Shown: positions 1-7,813 of the stretch, piece by piece | Layout of the letters: every line of letters starts with the position of its first letter | Position numbering within the stretch: the stretch's first letter is position 1 | NCBI RefSeq assembly: GCF_003966915.1 | Contig: NZ_AP018150.1 | Location: forward strand, 806,001 to 870,000 | Origin: Mycoavidus cysteinexigens | Lineage (GTDB): Bacteria > Pseudomonadota > Gammaproteobacteria > Burkholderiales > Burkholderiaceae | Reading direction: 5' to 3' | Length of the DNA: 64,000 nucleotides | Made by a program: the position numbers and the translations under genes | Notes under the pieces: model-generated | Told to the model about the DNA's origin: nothing | What the model saw: the letters and a program-made list of their open reading frames with translations, nothing else | Database searches by the model: none

Positions 1-339
1 CTCAAGAATCATAATCAAGTAAGAAGTGTTCATTTTTCTCCAGATGAGGATTTTTTGGCATCGGTGGATCAGCATGGAATAATGATGTTATGGTCTGTAA
101 AAACGGGTAAATGCGAAAGAAAGTTAGAGGATTTTTTTGGATGGATTGATTCAATAGCTTGGCAAGATTTTTCAAAAGGTCGCATCAAAGTAGGCGGTAG
201 TAAAGGCGGTGCAGTCCAAGTTTGGAATGTGAAATTCAAAGAGAACAGTTGCACAACTATGCTGAATTGGACTTCATATCAAAATGAATTGACTTTACTC
301 GATATTAGTATCGACAACGTACTAAATGCAATAGCATAA
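1..339 (+). CDS. C-terminal end of a WD40-repeat protein (partial)
   Basis: The frame is open from base 1 and ends at a TAA at 337-339, so the start lies left of the window. The first residues fit the end of a WD40 blade (FSPDEDFLASVDQHG followed by IMMLW). A second, more divergent blade follows (IDSIAWQDFSKGRIKVGG, then AVQVWNV). The closing segment with LNW matches the layout of the tails of the two complete NACHT-WD40 proteins at 2391 and 26968, where a divergent last blade is also followed by an LNW or LEW-containing tail. I infer that this is the tail of another NACHT-WD40 family member; the diagnostic NACHT part is not visible. The gene is AT-rich compared with the housekeeping genes further right. 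Confidence 0.75.
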   Translation, partial: LKNHNQVRSVHFSPDEDFLASVDQHGIMMLWSVKTGKCERKLEDFFGWIDSIAWQDFSKGRIKVGGSKGGAVQVWNVKFKENSCTTMLNWTSYQNELTLLDISIDNVLNAIA

Positions 340-555
340 ATAGGTTATCTAAATAAAAAAACGAGGAACTCTAGCCAAGCGAATAAATCCGTTTGGAATT
401 CAGAAAATAGCGAATGAAGCAATACAGTTAATCCAGTGTTCTTTCACGTAAATGGGCAACCTTGCCTGACCATAGTAGACACAAGATTCGAAGCAAGCGC
501 CACGATCTTTACCGTACCTAAAACAGCATAGGGAACCCAGTGAAAGGTCCGAGCA
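340..555 (-). other. Non-coding segment downstream of IS110 transposase; candidate bridge-RNA end
   Basis: About 215 bases with no convincing gene lie between the WD40 tail and the stop codon of the IS110-family transposase. In the IS1111 branch of IS110 elements, the long non-coding end is on the 3' side of the transposase and encodes the structured bridge RNA that selects target and donor DNA. The size and position here fit that layout, but I have not folded the sequence, so the RNA is inference. The exact end of the element is not determined. Confidence 0.35.
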
Positions 556-1848
556 TTATCTACGGGGTCGCACAAGCGCCCCAACGGCTGCCGAGAGAGG
601 GATCGATTCACTGGGTAAACTTTGTTCAAAGAACTGCCGGTAGGGCTGGTTCGTCTTACAAAGACTGTAGGCTACGCGCGCCATTTTAGCTGCGACAGCG
701 GTTAGCGCCTTACGTCGCACATCTGCATCATCTGGAGCAGATTGAATATATCGTTCATATTTATCGCGAAATGAATTCTCACGCATCCGCACGGCACCCA
801 CGCCAGCGAGCCAGAATGCGAGCCGCAACCTGGCATTACCTCGTTTAGAGAGTCGCTCTTTGCCACGATAGCTACCGGATTGCTGTTTAGCCAGATCAAA
901 GCCACAATATTTTAAAAATTGGCGATGATGGCTGAACCGGCGCACATCGCCCGCTTCGGCGAGGATGGTTAAGGCAATGATGGGGCCAACGCCAGGTAGT
1001 GTTTGTAAATATTCGAATTCAGGCCGTCCACCAAGAGCTTGGGTTGCACGAGCTTCAAGCTCATTACGCAGCTGATTGAGTTGTTGATAACGTGTTAGGG
1101 TTACCCGAAACATCTCAACTGCAAGGCAATCCGGCGCATGGGGCAGTGCCGTAGTCGCCCCCGCCATTTCCCACATTTCCTCCAGTTTGGCTTGTTTGTT
1201 GACCTTCCGTCCAACGACATCCCATGCTGCGAGCACGAAAGCCTTTTTTGAGAGAGCTCGGACGTGTCTAGGGGTGGGGAATTGGAGCAAGAAACGAATA
1301 AACCACTCGTTGCGTGTACATGCCCAATATCGGTGCATTTCGGGAAAATATAAAGGTAATCCGTGATTAATTAATGCATGTTGGACTTTGGTCCGTGCTT
1401 TGGACACCTGGTAATAGGTCTTTGCGAGTTCTTGCAAATCATGCGTTCCGGCAACCATGGGGTCCACGTATCGCTGAAAGGCGTCTCGTCGGAGCATTTC
1501 AAGGATCACCGCCGCATCTTTGGGATCATTCTTATCCCATGAATTGAACATTGCCTCTCGATAACGCGCTTGAGCGACTGAATTGATACTGACCACCTCA
1601 AAACCCGCGCTAAGCAGCCGATGCGCTAGGGAACGATGGTAATCGCCGGTTGGCTCCAGTCCGATGCGGACTGGGCCAGATAGAGATTGTAAATGTTGAA
1701 TCAGTCGGTCAAAGTCTGCCGCTGTGTTGGCCATCTTGAATCGCTGCCGCTTGCCTGTACTATTCTCAATCAGAACATAATTCCAGTAGCGTGCGATATC
1801 AATCGCGACTAAGTTTCGGGTTGGCGTACCCTGTATCGAGTCAGTCAT
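556..1848 (-). CDS. IS110-family (DEDD) transposase
   Basis: A 430-residue protein, full length for the IS110/IS1111 family. The N-terminal RuvC-like DEDD domain shows the expected acidic residues: Asp17 in AIDIAR, Glu65 in GLEPTG, and Asp108/Asp111 in DKNDPKDA. The C-terminal Tnp20-type domain contains LPGVGPIIALTIL and a later SGSYRGKERLSKRGNARLR stretch typical of the part carrying the serine nucleophile. The start is preceded by a good Shine-Dalgarno sequence (AGAAGGAG) on the minus strand. These enzymes work as site-specific recombinases guided by an element-encoded RNA and make no classic terminal inverted repeats or target duplications. The frame is intact, so the copy could be active. 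Confidence 0.92.
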   Translation of the reverse strand: MTDSIQGTPTRNLVAIDIARYWNYVLIENSTGKRQRFKMANTAADFDRLIQHLQSLSGPVRIGLEPTGDYHRSLAHRLLSAGFEVVSINSVAQARYREAMFNSWDKNDPKDAAVILEMLRRDAFQRYVDPMVAGTHDLQELAKTYYQVSKARTKVQHALINHGLPLYFPEMHRYWACTRNEWFIRFLLQFPTPRHVRALSKKAFVLAAWDVVGRKVNKQAKLEEMWEMAGATTALPHAPDCLAVEMFRVTLTRYQQLNQLRNELEARATQALGGRPEFEYLQTLPGVGPIIALTILAEAGDVRRFSHHRQFLKYCGFDLAKQQSGSYRGKERLSKRGNARLRLAFWLAGVGAVRMRENSFRDKYERYIQSAPDDADVRRKALTAVAAKMARVAYSLCKTNQPYRQFFEQSLPSESIPLSAAVGALVRPRR

Positions 1849-1886
1849 TTCGGGTTTCTCCTTCTGTTAACGGATAAACTGAAGAT

Positions 1887-1922
1887 GGAAGTGTCTCTTG
1901 GCTTAAGCCAAGAGACACTTCC
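1887..1922. repeat. 36-bp perfect palindrome upstream of the IS110 transposase
   Basis: Two 18-base arms meet without a spacer: GGAAGTGTCTCTTGGCTT followed by its exact reverse complement. It lies 38 bases upstream of the transposase start codon. It could be part of the element (left end or control hairpin), the target site into which the element jumped, or a cruciform/operator. A transcript through it would form an uninterrupted hairpin. No T-run follows on either side, so it is not an obvious terminator. Confidence 0.8.
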
Positions 1923-2052
1923 CTTTCTGATGACTAACATTCTGCATGTACTATGGGGCTTTAAGTCCGATGAATACGCACCTGCTTTTAGAAAAGCAAA
2001 AGGCTCTTGAAATTTTTCGAATAAATTGGTTGTAAGCACTCCATGATCCTCC

Positions 2053-2131
2053 GGTAATCCCCCGAAACAGAAGTTTGACTTTGCAGCTTAGCCTTCTATT
2101 TTTAACTTCCATTAAAAATGGGGGGATTACC
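2053..2131. repeat. 79-bp inverted-repeat mini-element (MITE-like)
   Basis: The segment begins with GGTAATCCCCC and ends with its exact complement GGGGGATTACC. The 57 bases between are AT-rich and non-coding. The layout is that of a tiny non-autonomous element or of two abutting IS ends left after deletion. I do not recognise the parent element and see no clear target duplication. Confidence 0.5.
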
Positions 2132-2139
2132 GTGCCATT

Positions 2140-2290
2140 GCCAGCAGGTGTTAGTGTTAAAGGCGTTGACTTCGGCAATTTCAGCAAGCGAAATGCTGGC
2201 GGGTTCTCGGTCAAACTCGGGAATCCAGATAGAAACCAAAATAGCGGGATCATTTTCAGAGTTTCTGATATTGCCCATGCCGTCATAATT
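2140..2290 (-). pseudogene. Decayed copy 1 of a repeated gene fragment
   Basis: This stretch is clearly similar to 26650-26860 and, in opposite orientation, to 32193-32420. All three share a block around GCGTTGACTTCGGCAAT and AATGCTGGCGGGT or close variants. The copy at 32193 keeps the longest open frame (FVRHYNAAFSGES, then RISLAEIAAINAFNAS). Relative to the copy at 26650, this one lacks about 45 internal bases and is not translatable. It sits directly before the leader of the NACHT-WD40 gene, just as the second copy does, so the fragment seems to have travelled with the NACHT gene. Confidence 0.55.
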
Positions 2291-2390
2291 TTGAGCCGAT
2301 AGGTTTTATTCAGTGAAAGCTGAATTTTTATCCGATAGTAAATCATTCAGATATAGGTTAAATACTAAATATTAGAAAGGGGTAGCCAGC
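2291..2390 (+). promoter_or_regulatory. Conserved leader/promoter of NACHT-WD40 gene 1
   Basis: About 95 bases before the start codon are nearly identical to 26870-26967 in front of the second NACHT-WD40 gene. The shared part includes GTGAAAGCTGAATTTTTATC, then CATTCAGATATAGGTTAAAT, and the Shine-Dalgarno AAGGGG placed 8 bases before ATG. Such conservation of non-coding DNA between paralogues with strongly diverged C-termini suggests a shared promoter, or recent copying of the 5' end. I cannot assign the -35 and -10 boxes with certainty. Confidence 0.6.
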
Positions 2391-5300
2391 ATGTCGCCGA
2401 TTAATCCAAGCCAAAATACTCAACCTTCCTTAACTTCATCTTTTTCGAATAAACGAGCAGGACCTGATTCAATGCATGAGGCTTATGACGCAGAGATGCA
2501 ATCTGTCACACAAACTAGCATAGGCTTAGTCAGTATCCCAATTCATGGTTCGCATAATGAGACCACAGTGCATTACCATGGAACAGGTTTAGACCTGAAG
2601 CTTTTAGAAACTCTAATACGTCATCAGAACTGCGCCTTGCGCCCTAATACTGCTCCCCTGGCTAATTTGGGTGAGAGCATTGAAACGATGCGAAAGAATT
2701 ATTTATCGGTTCTACAAGTTGACGAAACCATAAGAGATGCACTGAGTCTTTATGTTGGACCTGAAGGTAAGATGGTGGGCAGCGGCGAATCGGGTAAACG
2801 TTTTGATTTAAATAGCAAATTCAATACATTTTTAGAGTCGGATAAAAAAGTCTTTTTATTGCTCGGTGAGGCCGGCTCAGGAAAATCGACGTTTAATCGC
2901 TCTTTAGCCCGCGATTTATGGAAAAAATATGAGCAGGCGGATAGGAAAGAGGATGAGCGTATTCCTGTTTTTATCCCGCTGACAACGCTAGAAGACCCGA
3001 ATAAAAATCTTTTGACTGAATATTTTACTGAGGAAGGGTTTTCAAAAGAGCAAATCCAACAGCTACGTCAAAATCGGCGGTTTATTTTTATTCTCGATGG
3101 CTATGATGAGATCAAACATCGTCAACGGGCTTTTTATGCGGATAATAAACTCGAGAAGTGGGATGCTAAAGTGATTATCAGTAGTCGTCCGGAATATTTA
3201 GGGCCGAGTTATCAAAGCAAGTTTTATCCGTCCGGTCAAGCCAGGGTATTTGAAGAATGTGAGCTAGCGCCCTTTTCTAAGTCCGCTATTAAAGGCTATG
3301 TAGAAAGCCATGTTAGACATGCTCAAGCCCCCAAATGGAGTGCGGAACAGTATGAAAGCGCTTTATCGCATCCAGACTTACAAGCGCTGATAGGCAATCC
3401 ATTTTTACTTAAGATTGTGCTAGACGTGTTGCCTTCGTTGGGTTCAAAAGAAGGCGCGTCTAATCGAAATTCGTATACTCGAGGTGCGCTCTATGAGCAG
3501 TTTGCGAAGAACTGGTTTGCCCGCTCGCAGAGCCGGTTACAAGGGATTCAGCTCACTAAAGAAGAGCAAAAAACCTTTAACCGCTTAGCCGAAGAGGATT
3601 TTGTAGAGCATGGGATTCATTTTAGCCAGGAATTTGCGCTTGCGTTGTATGAAAAGCAGGTTTTGGTTGCGACATATTCGACCGGTAAAGCCAGCGAGGG
3701 GCAAGATTGGAGTCGTTTTTTAAGTAATGATTACGAAAAGACGCGTCTCTTACGGTTTAATGCGCCGTTATCGAGGCAAGGAGACCAATACCAGTTTATC
3801 CATAAATCGTTGCGGGACTATTTCGTGGCGCGTGAGATGTGGGAAGAGCTGGAAGAGTCGGCAGGAGGGGACGCAGGCGAACCCTTGAATGGGATGAAGA
3901 ATGTCCAGTCCCTCTGGAAAGCGCTAAATGACTCGGATCGGGTGGATCCGAAAGGATTATTGAAGCGCTTCAATCTGGTGGAGGATGCAGCGATTCAGCA
4001 GTTTTTGGTGGAGCGAGTACAACAGAACAGAGCACTGGTGAAACTGCTGCTGGCATGGATCCAGGCCTCAAAGCAGACAGACTCTGTGAGTCAGGGGGCG
4101 GCGAATGCGATCACGATTCTGGTCAAGGCAGGGATCCAGTTGAATGGGCTGGATTTAAAGGGGATCCGGATCCCTGGAGCGGATCTGAGTTTTGGGGTAT
4201 TGGATTCAGCGCAATTGCAGGGATCGGATTTAAGCGGAGTGAAGCTTCACTCCAGCTGGCTCCGTGAGGCGAATTTAAGCGGCGCGCAGATGGCTGGGGT
4301 GCAGTTTGGTGAATGGGCGTATATACAAGAGGAGAGCGCGGCCACTTCCTGCGCGTATTCACCGGATGGGAAAACCTGTGCGATGGGCCTTGGAAACGGC
4401 AAGATCCGCCTCTATGACACCTCAAGCTGGGCAAAAATCCACACCTTAGAAGGCCATACTAATGCTGTTAATAGCGTGGTGTATTCGCCGAGCGGCTTGC
4501 AGATTGCCTCGGGGAGTAATGATGAGACGGTGCGTCTGTGGGACGCGCACAGCGGCGAGGCGGTTCACACCTTAGAGGGCCATACTAATGCTGTTAATAG
4601 CGTGGTGTATTCGCCGAGCGGCTTGCAGATTGCCTCGGGGAGTAATGACGAGACGGTGCGTCTGTGGGACGCGCACAGCGGCGAGGCGGTTCACACCTTA
4701 GAAGGCCATGCTAATGCTGTTAATAGCGTGGTGTATTCGCCGAGCGGCTCGCAGATTGCCTCGGGGAGTTGGGACTATACGGTGCGTCTGTGGGACGCGC
4801 GCAGCGGCGCGGCGGTTCACACCTTAGAAGGCCATACTAATGCTGTTAATAGCGTGGTGTATTCGCCGAGCGGCACGCAGATTGCCTCGGGGAGTTGGGA
4901 CTATACGGTGCGTCTGTGGGACGCGCGCAGCGGCGCGGCGGGACACACCTTAGAAGGCCATACCGACGGGGTTAATAGCGTGGTGTATTCGCCGAGCGGC
5001 ACGCAGATTGCCTCGGGGAGTGGTGACGAGACGGTGCGTCTGTGGAACGCGCACAGCGGCGCGGCGGGACACACCTTAGAAGGCCATACCGACGGGGTTA
5101 ATAGCGTGGTGTATTCGCCGAGCGGCACGCAGATTGCCTCGGGCAGTTATGACCATACGGTGCGTCTGTGGGACGCGCACAGCGGCGCGGCGGGACACAC
5201 CTTAGGAGGCCATACAGGCTCCGTTAATAGCGTGGTGTATTCGCCGAGCGGCACGCAGATTGCCTCGGGGAGTTGGGACTATACGGTGCGTCTGTGGGAC

Positions 5301-6245
5301 GCGCGCAGCGGCGCGGCGGGACACACCTTAGAAGGCCATACAGACTCTGTTAAGAGCGTGGTGTATTCGCCGAGCGGCACGCAGATTGCCTCGGGGAGTG
5401 AGGACAAGTCGGTGCGTCTGTGGGACGCGCAGAGCGGAGCGGCGGTTCACACCTTAGAAGGCCATACAAACTTTGTTAATAGCGTGGTGTATTCGCCGAG
5501 CGGCACGCAGATTGCCTCGGGGAGTTTTGACAAGACGGTGCGTCTGTGGGACGCGCACAGCGGAGCGGCGGTTCACACCTTAGAAGGCCATACAGATTCT
5601 GTTAATAGCGTGGTGTATTCGCCGAGCGGCACGCAGATTGCCTCGGGGAGTGATGACAAGACGGTGCGTCTGTGGGACGTGCACAGCGGAGCGGCGGTTC
5701 ACACCTTAGAAGGCCATACAGACTCTGTTAATAGCGTGATGTATTCGCCGAGCGGCACGCAGATTGTTTCGGGCAGTTATGACCATACGGTGCGTCTGTG
5801 GGACGCGCACAGCGGAGCGGCGGTTCACACTTTAGAAGGCCATACAGGCTCTGTTTGGAGCGTGGTGTATTCGCCGAGCGGCACGCAGATTGCCTCGGGG
5901 TCGGGGGGTTATGACAAGACGGTGCGTCTGTGGGAGGTGTCCTCGGGAGTGTGTCTGCGCGTGATTCATGAATTTAGGTGGTACGTGTATAGTGTAGCCT
6001 GGACGGAGCGTGATGGACACCAGTATTTGGTGAGTGGCAGTGGAGACAGGTCGGTGCGCCAGTGGGAGCTGCAAAAAGAAGCGGAAGGCTATAAGTTGAA
6101 ACTGAACTGGAGCTCGGGGCATGGAGCATTGAGTGTAGCAGATATGTTGCTTGAAGGCGTAGAAGGCTTAAGCGAGATGAATGGGCGGCTTTTGAGGCAG
6201 CGAGGCGCGTTAGAAAGTAGAGGAAGAAGAGCGGTAGGTGAGTGA
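2391..6245 (+). CDS. NACHT NTPase with pentapeptide segment and 14-blade WD40 region (NLR-like)
   Basis: A 1284-residue STAND-type protein. Residues 43-64 hold a short Gly/Asn/His motif (GLVSIPIHGSHNE, then VHYH) that is conserved in the paralogue. The NACHT domain follows: Walker A GEAGSGKS at 159-166, Walker B FIFILDGYDE at 231-240, then VIISSRPEYL. A helical arm reaches to about 580. Pentapeptide-like repeats (ADLSFGVLDSAQLQGSDLSG) cover about 590-650. The WD40 region has one degenerate blade, twelve nearly identical 42-residue blades and one divergent blade, 14 in all, enough for two seven-bladed propellers. The start is set by AAGGGG 8 bases upstream. In known STAND proteins the C-terminal repeats sense a ligand and NACHT drives oligomerisation. 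No recognisable effector domain is present at the N-terminus. Role as immune receptor, allorecognition protein or host-directed effector is open. Confidence 0.9.
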   Translation: MSPINPSQNTQPSLTSSFSNKRAGPDSMHEAYDAEMQSVTQTSIGLVSIPIHGSHNETTVHYHGTGLDLKLLETLIRHQNCALRPNTAPLANLGESIETMRKNYLSVLQVDETIRDALSLYVGPEGKMVGSGESGKRFDLNSKFNTFLESDKKVFLLLGEAGSGKSTFNRSLARDLWKKYEQADRKEDERIPVFIPLTTLEDPNKNLLTEYFTEEGFSKEQIQQLRQNRRFIFILDGYDEIKHRQRAFYADNKLEKWDAKVIISSRPEYLGPSYQSKFYPSGQARVFEECELAPFSKSAIKGYVESHVRHAQAPKWSAEQYESALSHPDLQALIGNPFLLKIVLDVLPSLGSKEGASNRNSYTRGALYEQFAKNWFARSQSRLQGIQLTKEEQKTFNRLAEEDFVEHGIHFSQEFALALYEKQVLVATYSTGKASEGQDWSRFLSNDYEKTRLLRFNAPLSRQGDQYQFIHKSLRDYFVAREMWEELEESAGGDAGEPLNGMKNVQSLWKALNDSDRVDPKGLLKRFNLVEDAAIQQFLVERVQQNRALVKLLLAWIQASKQTDSVSQGAANAITILVKAGIQLNGLDLKGIRIPGADLSFGVLDSAQLQGSDLSGVKLHSSWLREANLSGAQMAGVQFGEWAYIQEESAATSCAYSPDGKTCAMGLGNGKIRLYDTSSWAKIHTLEGHTNAVNSVVYSPSGLQIASGSNDETVRLWDAHSGEAVHTLEGHTNAVNSVVYSPSGLQIASGSNDETVRLWDAHSGEAVHTLEGHANAVNSVVYSPSGSQIASGSWDYTVRLWDARSGAAVHTLEGHTNAVNSVVYSPSGTQIASGSWDYTVRLWDARSGAAGHTLEGHTDGVNSVVYSPSGTQIASGSGDETVRLWNAHSGAAGHTLEGHTDGVNSVVYSPSGTQIASGSYDHTVRLWDAHSGAAGHTLGGHTGSVNSVVYSPSGTQIASGSWDYTVRLWDARSGAAGHTLEGHTDSVKSVVYSPSGTQIASGSEDKSVRLWDAQSGAAVHTLEGHTNFVNSVVYSPSGTQIASGSFDKTVRLWDAHSGAAVHTLEGHTDSVNSVVYSPSGTQIASGSDDKTVRLWDVHSGAAVHTLEGHTDSVNSVMYSPSGTQIVSGSYDHTVRLWDAHSGAAVHTLEGHTGSVWSVVYSPSGTQIASGSGGYDKTVRLWEVSSGVCLRVIHEFRWYVYSVAWTERDGHQYLVSGSGDRSVRQWELQKEAEGYKLKLNWSSGHGALSVADMLLEGVEGLSEMNGRLLRQRGALESRGRRAVGE
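4440..5955 (+). repeat. Twelve tandem 126-bp WD40-coding repeats
   Basis: Twelve head-to-tail copies of a 126-base unit encode 42-residue WD40 blades starting HTLEGHT; the last unit carries a short in-frame insertion. The units are almost identical at the DNA level. Counting the first H as residue 1, changes concentrate at residues 7, 8, 9 and 11 (after GH), 27 and 29 (the SGS-x-D-x loop) and 37, with a few at 20, 40 and 42. Residue 27 alone shows N, W, G, Y, E, F and D. The unit is GC-rich compared with the rest of the gene. The pattern is that of concerted evolution with diversification at a few exposed sites. Confidence 0.95.
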
Positions 6246-6652
6246 TTTGAAAGGATGCAAAGCTGTGATAGGGAGGGAAACGCGAGGTTCGCTAGATCAG
6301 ATGCTGGCTAAGAGGTTTATTGGCTCAGGACGTGTGTGGATGCTGTTTGAGCAGAGCGTGAAGCTGTGGCAGGTCGACAAATTTTTTTGCAACGCCTTTT
6401 TCTATCTGAAATATCCATCTATTTTTCTTGGATAGAAGCGTCTCATTGTTTTGCCTGACAGGACGCAGGTCAGTTCGGCAGTGGCAGGTGATAGAGCAGG
6501 GGGATGAAGTTCAGGTAAGTTTGAGCTGGATATCCCACATCGGGAGCAGAGTAAAGGGTACGTTACGCGAAGGGGTGCGAGGCTTAAGCATGTTAAATGC
6601 GGTACTTTTAAGCAGCGAAGGGGCGGATCAAAATATGATAACTTTGATATAA
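6246..6652 (+). pseudogene. Decayed C-terminal tail of another NACHT-WD40 gene
   Basis: After the stop of the complete gene, fragments of WD40 blades remain in different frames. QSVKLWQVD is readable near 6350-6380. GRRSVRQWQVIEQGDEVQV and a following segment with VRGLSMLNAVLLSSEGAD lie at about 6465-6640. The second piece aligns with the tail of the complete protein (DRSVRQWELQ, then VEGLSEMNGRLLRQRGA). An unrelated T-rich stretch separates the two pieces. This is a remnant, with no start and no intact domain. Confidence 0.65.
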
Positions 6653-6662
6653 AAATACGGAT

Positions 6663-6704
6663 GCCGGATAACCTCAGCGCAGCAATCTACTACAGCTATC
6701 CGGC
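6663..6704 (-). terminator. Candidate hairpin terminator after the solute-binding protein gene
   Basis: GCCGGATA (6663-6670) and TATCCGGC (6697-6704) form an 8-bp stem with a 26-base loop, 15 bases beyond the stop of the minus-strand gene. On the minus strand it is followed by ATCCGTATTTTTATAT, a loose T-rich tract. The loop is long for an intrinsic terminator. Confidence 0.35.
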
Positions 6705-6718
6705 TATACCTCTTTTTC

Positions 6719-7813
6719 TCAATTCAGAAACCAACGATTATAGCGCTCGACAATCGAACCATAATTATCTAGCCAATATAAAGCACTGCTGGGGATGCCT
6801 TTGCTGAAGTTCTCTGGATACACTGCCAGGAATTTAGCGTGTTCTTTCTTGATATAGTCAAAAGCGCTTGGCTGGGTCGGCGAAATTCCGTGTGGGGCAA
6901 GCAGCGCCTGCCGTTTCGGGTCGGTCGCAAAGCGGATAAATTCTCGGCATGCATCAGCGTTGGGGGTACCTTTCAGGATGGTCCAGTTATCGTATCCGTA
7001 AACATGTTGATCCCAAGAAAACGCCACGGGCGCGCCAGATTTAATGGCTCCTAGCGCGGCGGTTAAAAAAACTGGCATGACGTCTACTTCACGAACTTTT
7101 AAGAGATGCTCAGCTTCTGGGGTACTTTGCCACCAGACAGAAATATGCGGCTTGATTCTGTCGAGGCTGCGAAATGCACGGTCTAGATCGCAAGGGTAGA
7201 CTGCGCTTGGCGCTACGCCATCAGCCAACAAGGCTTGCTCTATGGTATCGAAAGGAACTTTGCGCAGGCCGCGGCGGCCGGGAAAATTCTCCGCATCCCA
7301 AAAGTCTTTCCAGTTTTGCGGCGGACGCTTTTGAAAAACGTCGGTTCGATATGTCAGTACTGTAGAGTAGACGTTCATCCCCACGCTATAAGGCGACATA
7401 AACTGAGGCATGATAGTTGAAACAATAGGATCATGCTCTAGCCCGTGCTTTTCCAAATAATTTTGCTGGCTGAGGATCGGAATCGCCCGATTTCCGAGGC
7501 AGGCCATGTGCCAATTGTAATTGCCGGTATCGACCATAGACCTAATTTCTGCGATGGGTTCCGCATTTGATGGGATGCCGACCATCTCGATACCGAATTT
7601 TTCTTGGAAAGGTTTGAAAAGTAATTCTGTGGCGGCATAATGCCATTCACCGCCCGAGGTGCGGATGACAATTCTTTGCGCGGCTTTTTTCTGTGCGATC
7701 TTTTTAGAATTTATGATAATAAGTGGTGCGCAGACTGCTGCTGCACCTAATGCAGCTATTTTCTTGATGGTCTTGCGGCGGCTAGAGCCATGCGGTGGAT
7801 TATTGTCATTCAT
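6719..7813 (-). CDS. Extracellular solute-binding protein of a polyamine-type ABC transporter
   Basis: A 364-residue periplasmic binding protein of the spermidine/putrescine (PotD-like) type. The N-terminus has a twin-arginine motif (SRRKTIK at about 11-17) and a hydrophobic stretch AALGAAAVCAPLIII, so Tat export is likely. Family-typical segments include RIVIRTSGGEWHYAATELLF, a mid-region NWKDFWDAENFPGRRGLRK, and DACREFIRFATDPKRQALL near the C-terminus. The start overlaps the end of the upstream LysR gene by 8 bases, so the two are probably co-transcribed. No permease or ATPase is adjacent; the nearest matching ones are at 11402-14376, on the same strand but separated by sodC and fbp. Substrate could be a polyamine or related cation; the sequence alone does not decide. 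Confidence 0.85.
   Translation of the reverse strand: MNDNNPPHGSSRRKTIKKIAALGAAAVCAPLIIINSKKIAQKKAAQRIVIRTSGGEWHYAATELLFKPFQEKFGIEMVGIPSNAEPIAEIRSMVDTGNYNWHMACLGNRAIPILSQQNYLEKHGLEHDPIVSTIMPQFMSPYSVGMNVYSTVLTYRTDVFQKRPPQNWKDFWDAENFPGRRGLRKVPFDTIEQALLADGVAPSAVYPCDLDRAFRSLDRIKPHISVWWQSTPEAEHLLKVREVDVMPVFLTAALGAIKSGAPVAFSWDQHVYGYDNWTILKGTPNADACREFIRFATDPKRQALLAPHGISPTQPSAFDYIKKEHAKFLAVYPENFSKGIPSSALYWLDNYGSIVERYNRWFLN

Noticed and set aside
4440-5955. Regular repeats that could suggest a CRISPR-like array
   Set aside because: The 126-bp units are fully coding WD40 blades in one long frame, with no short repeat/spacer alternation.
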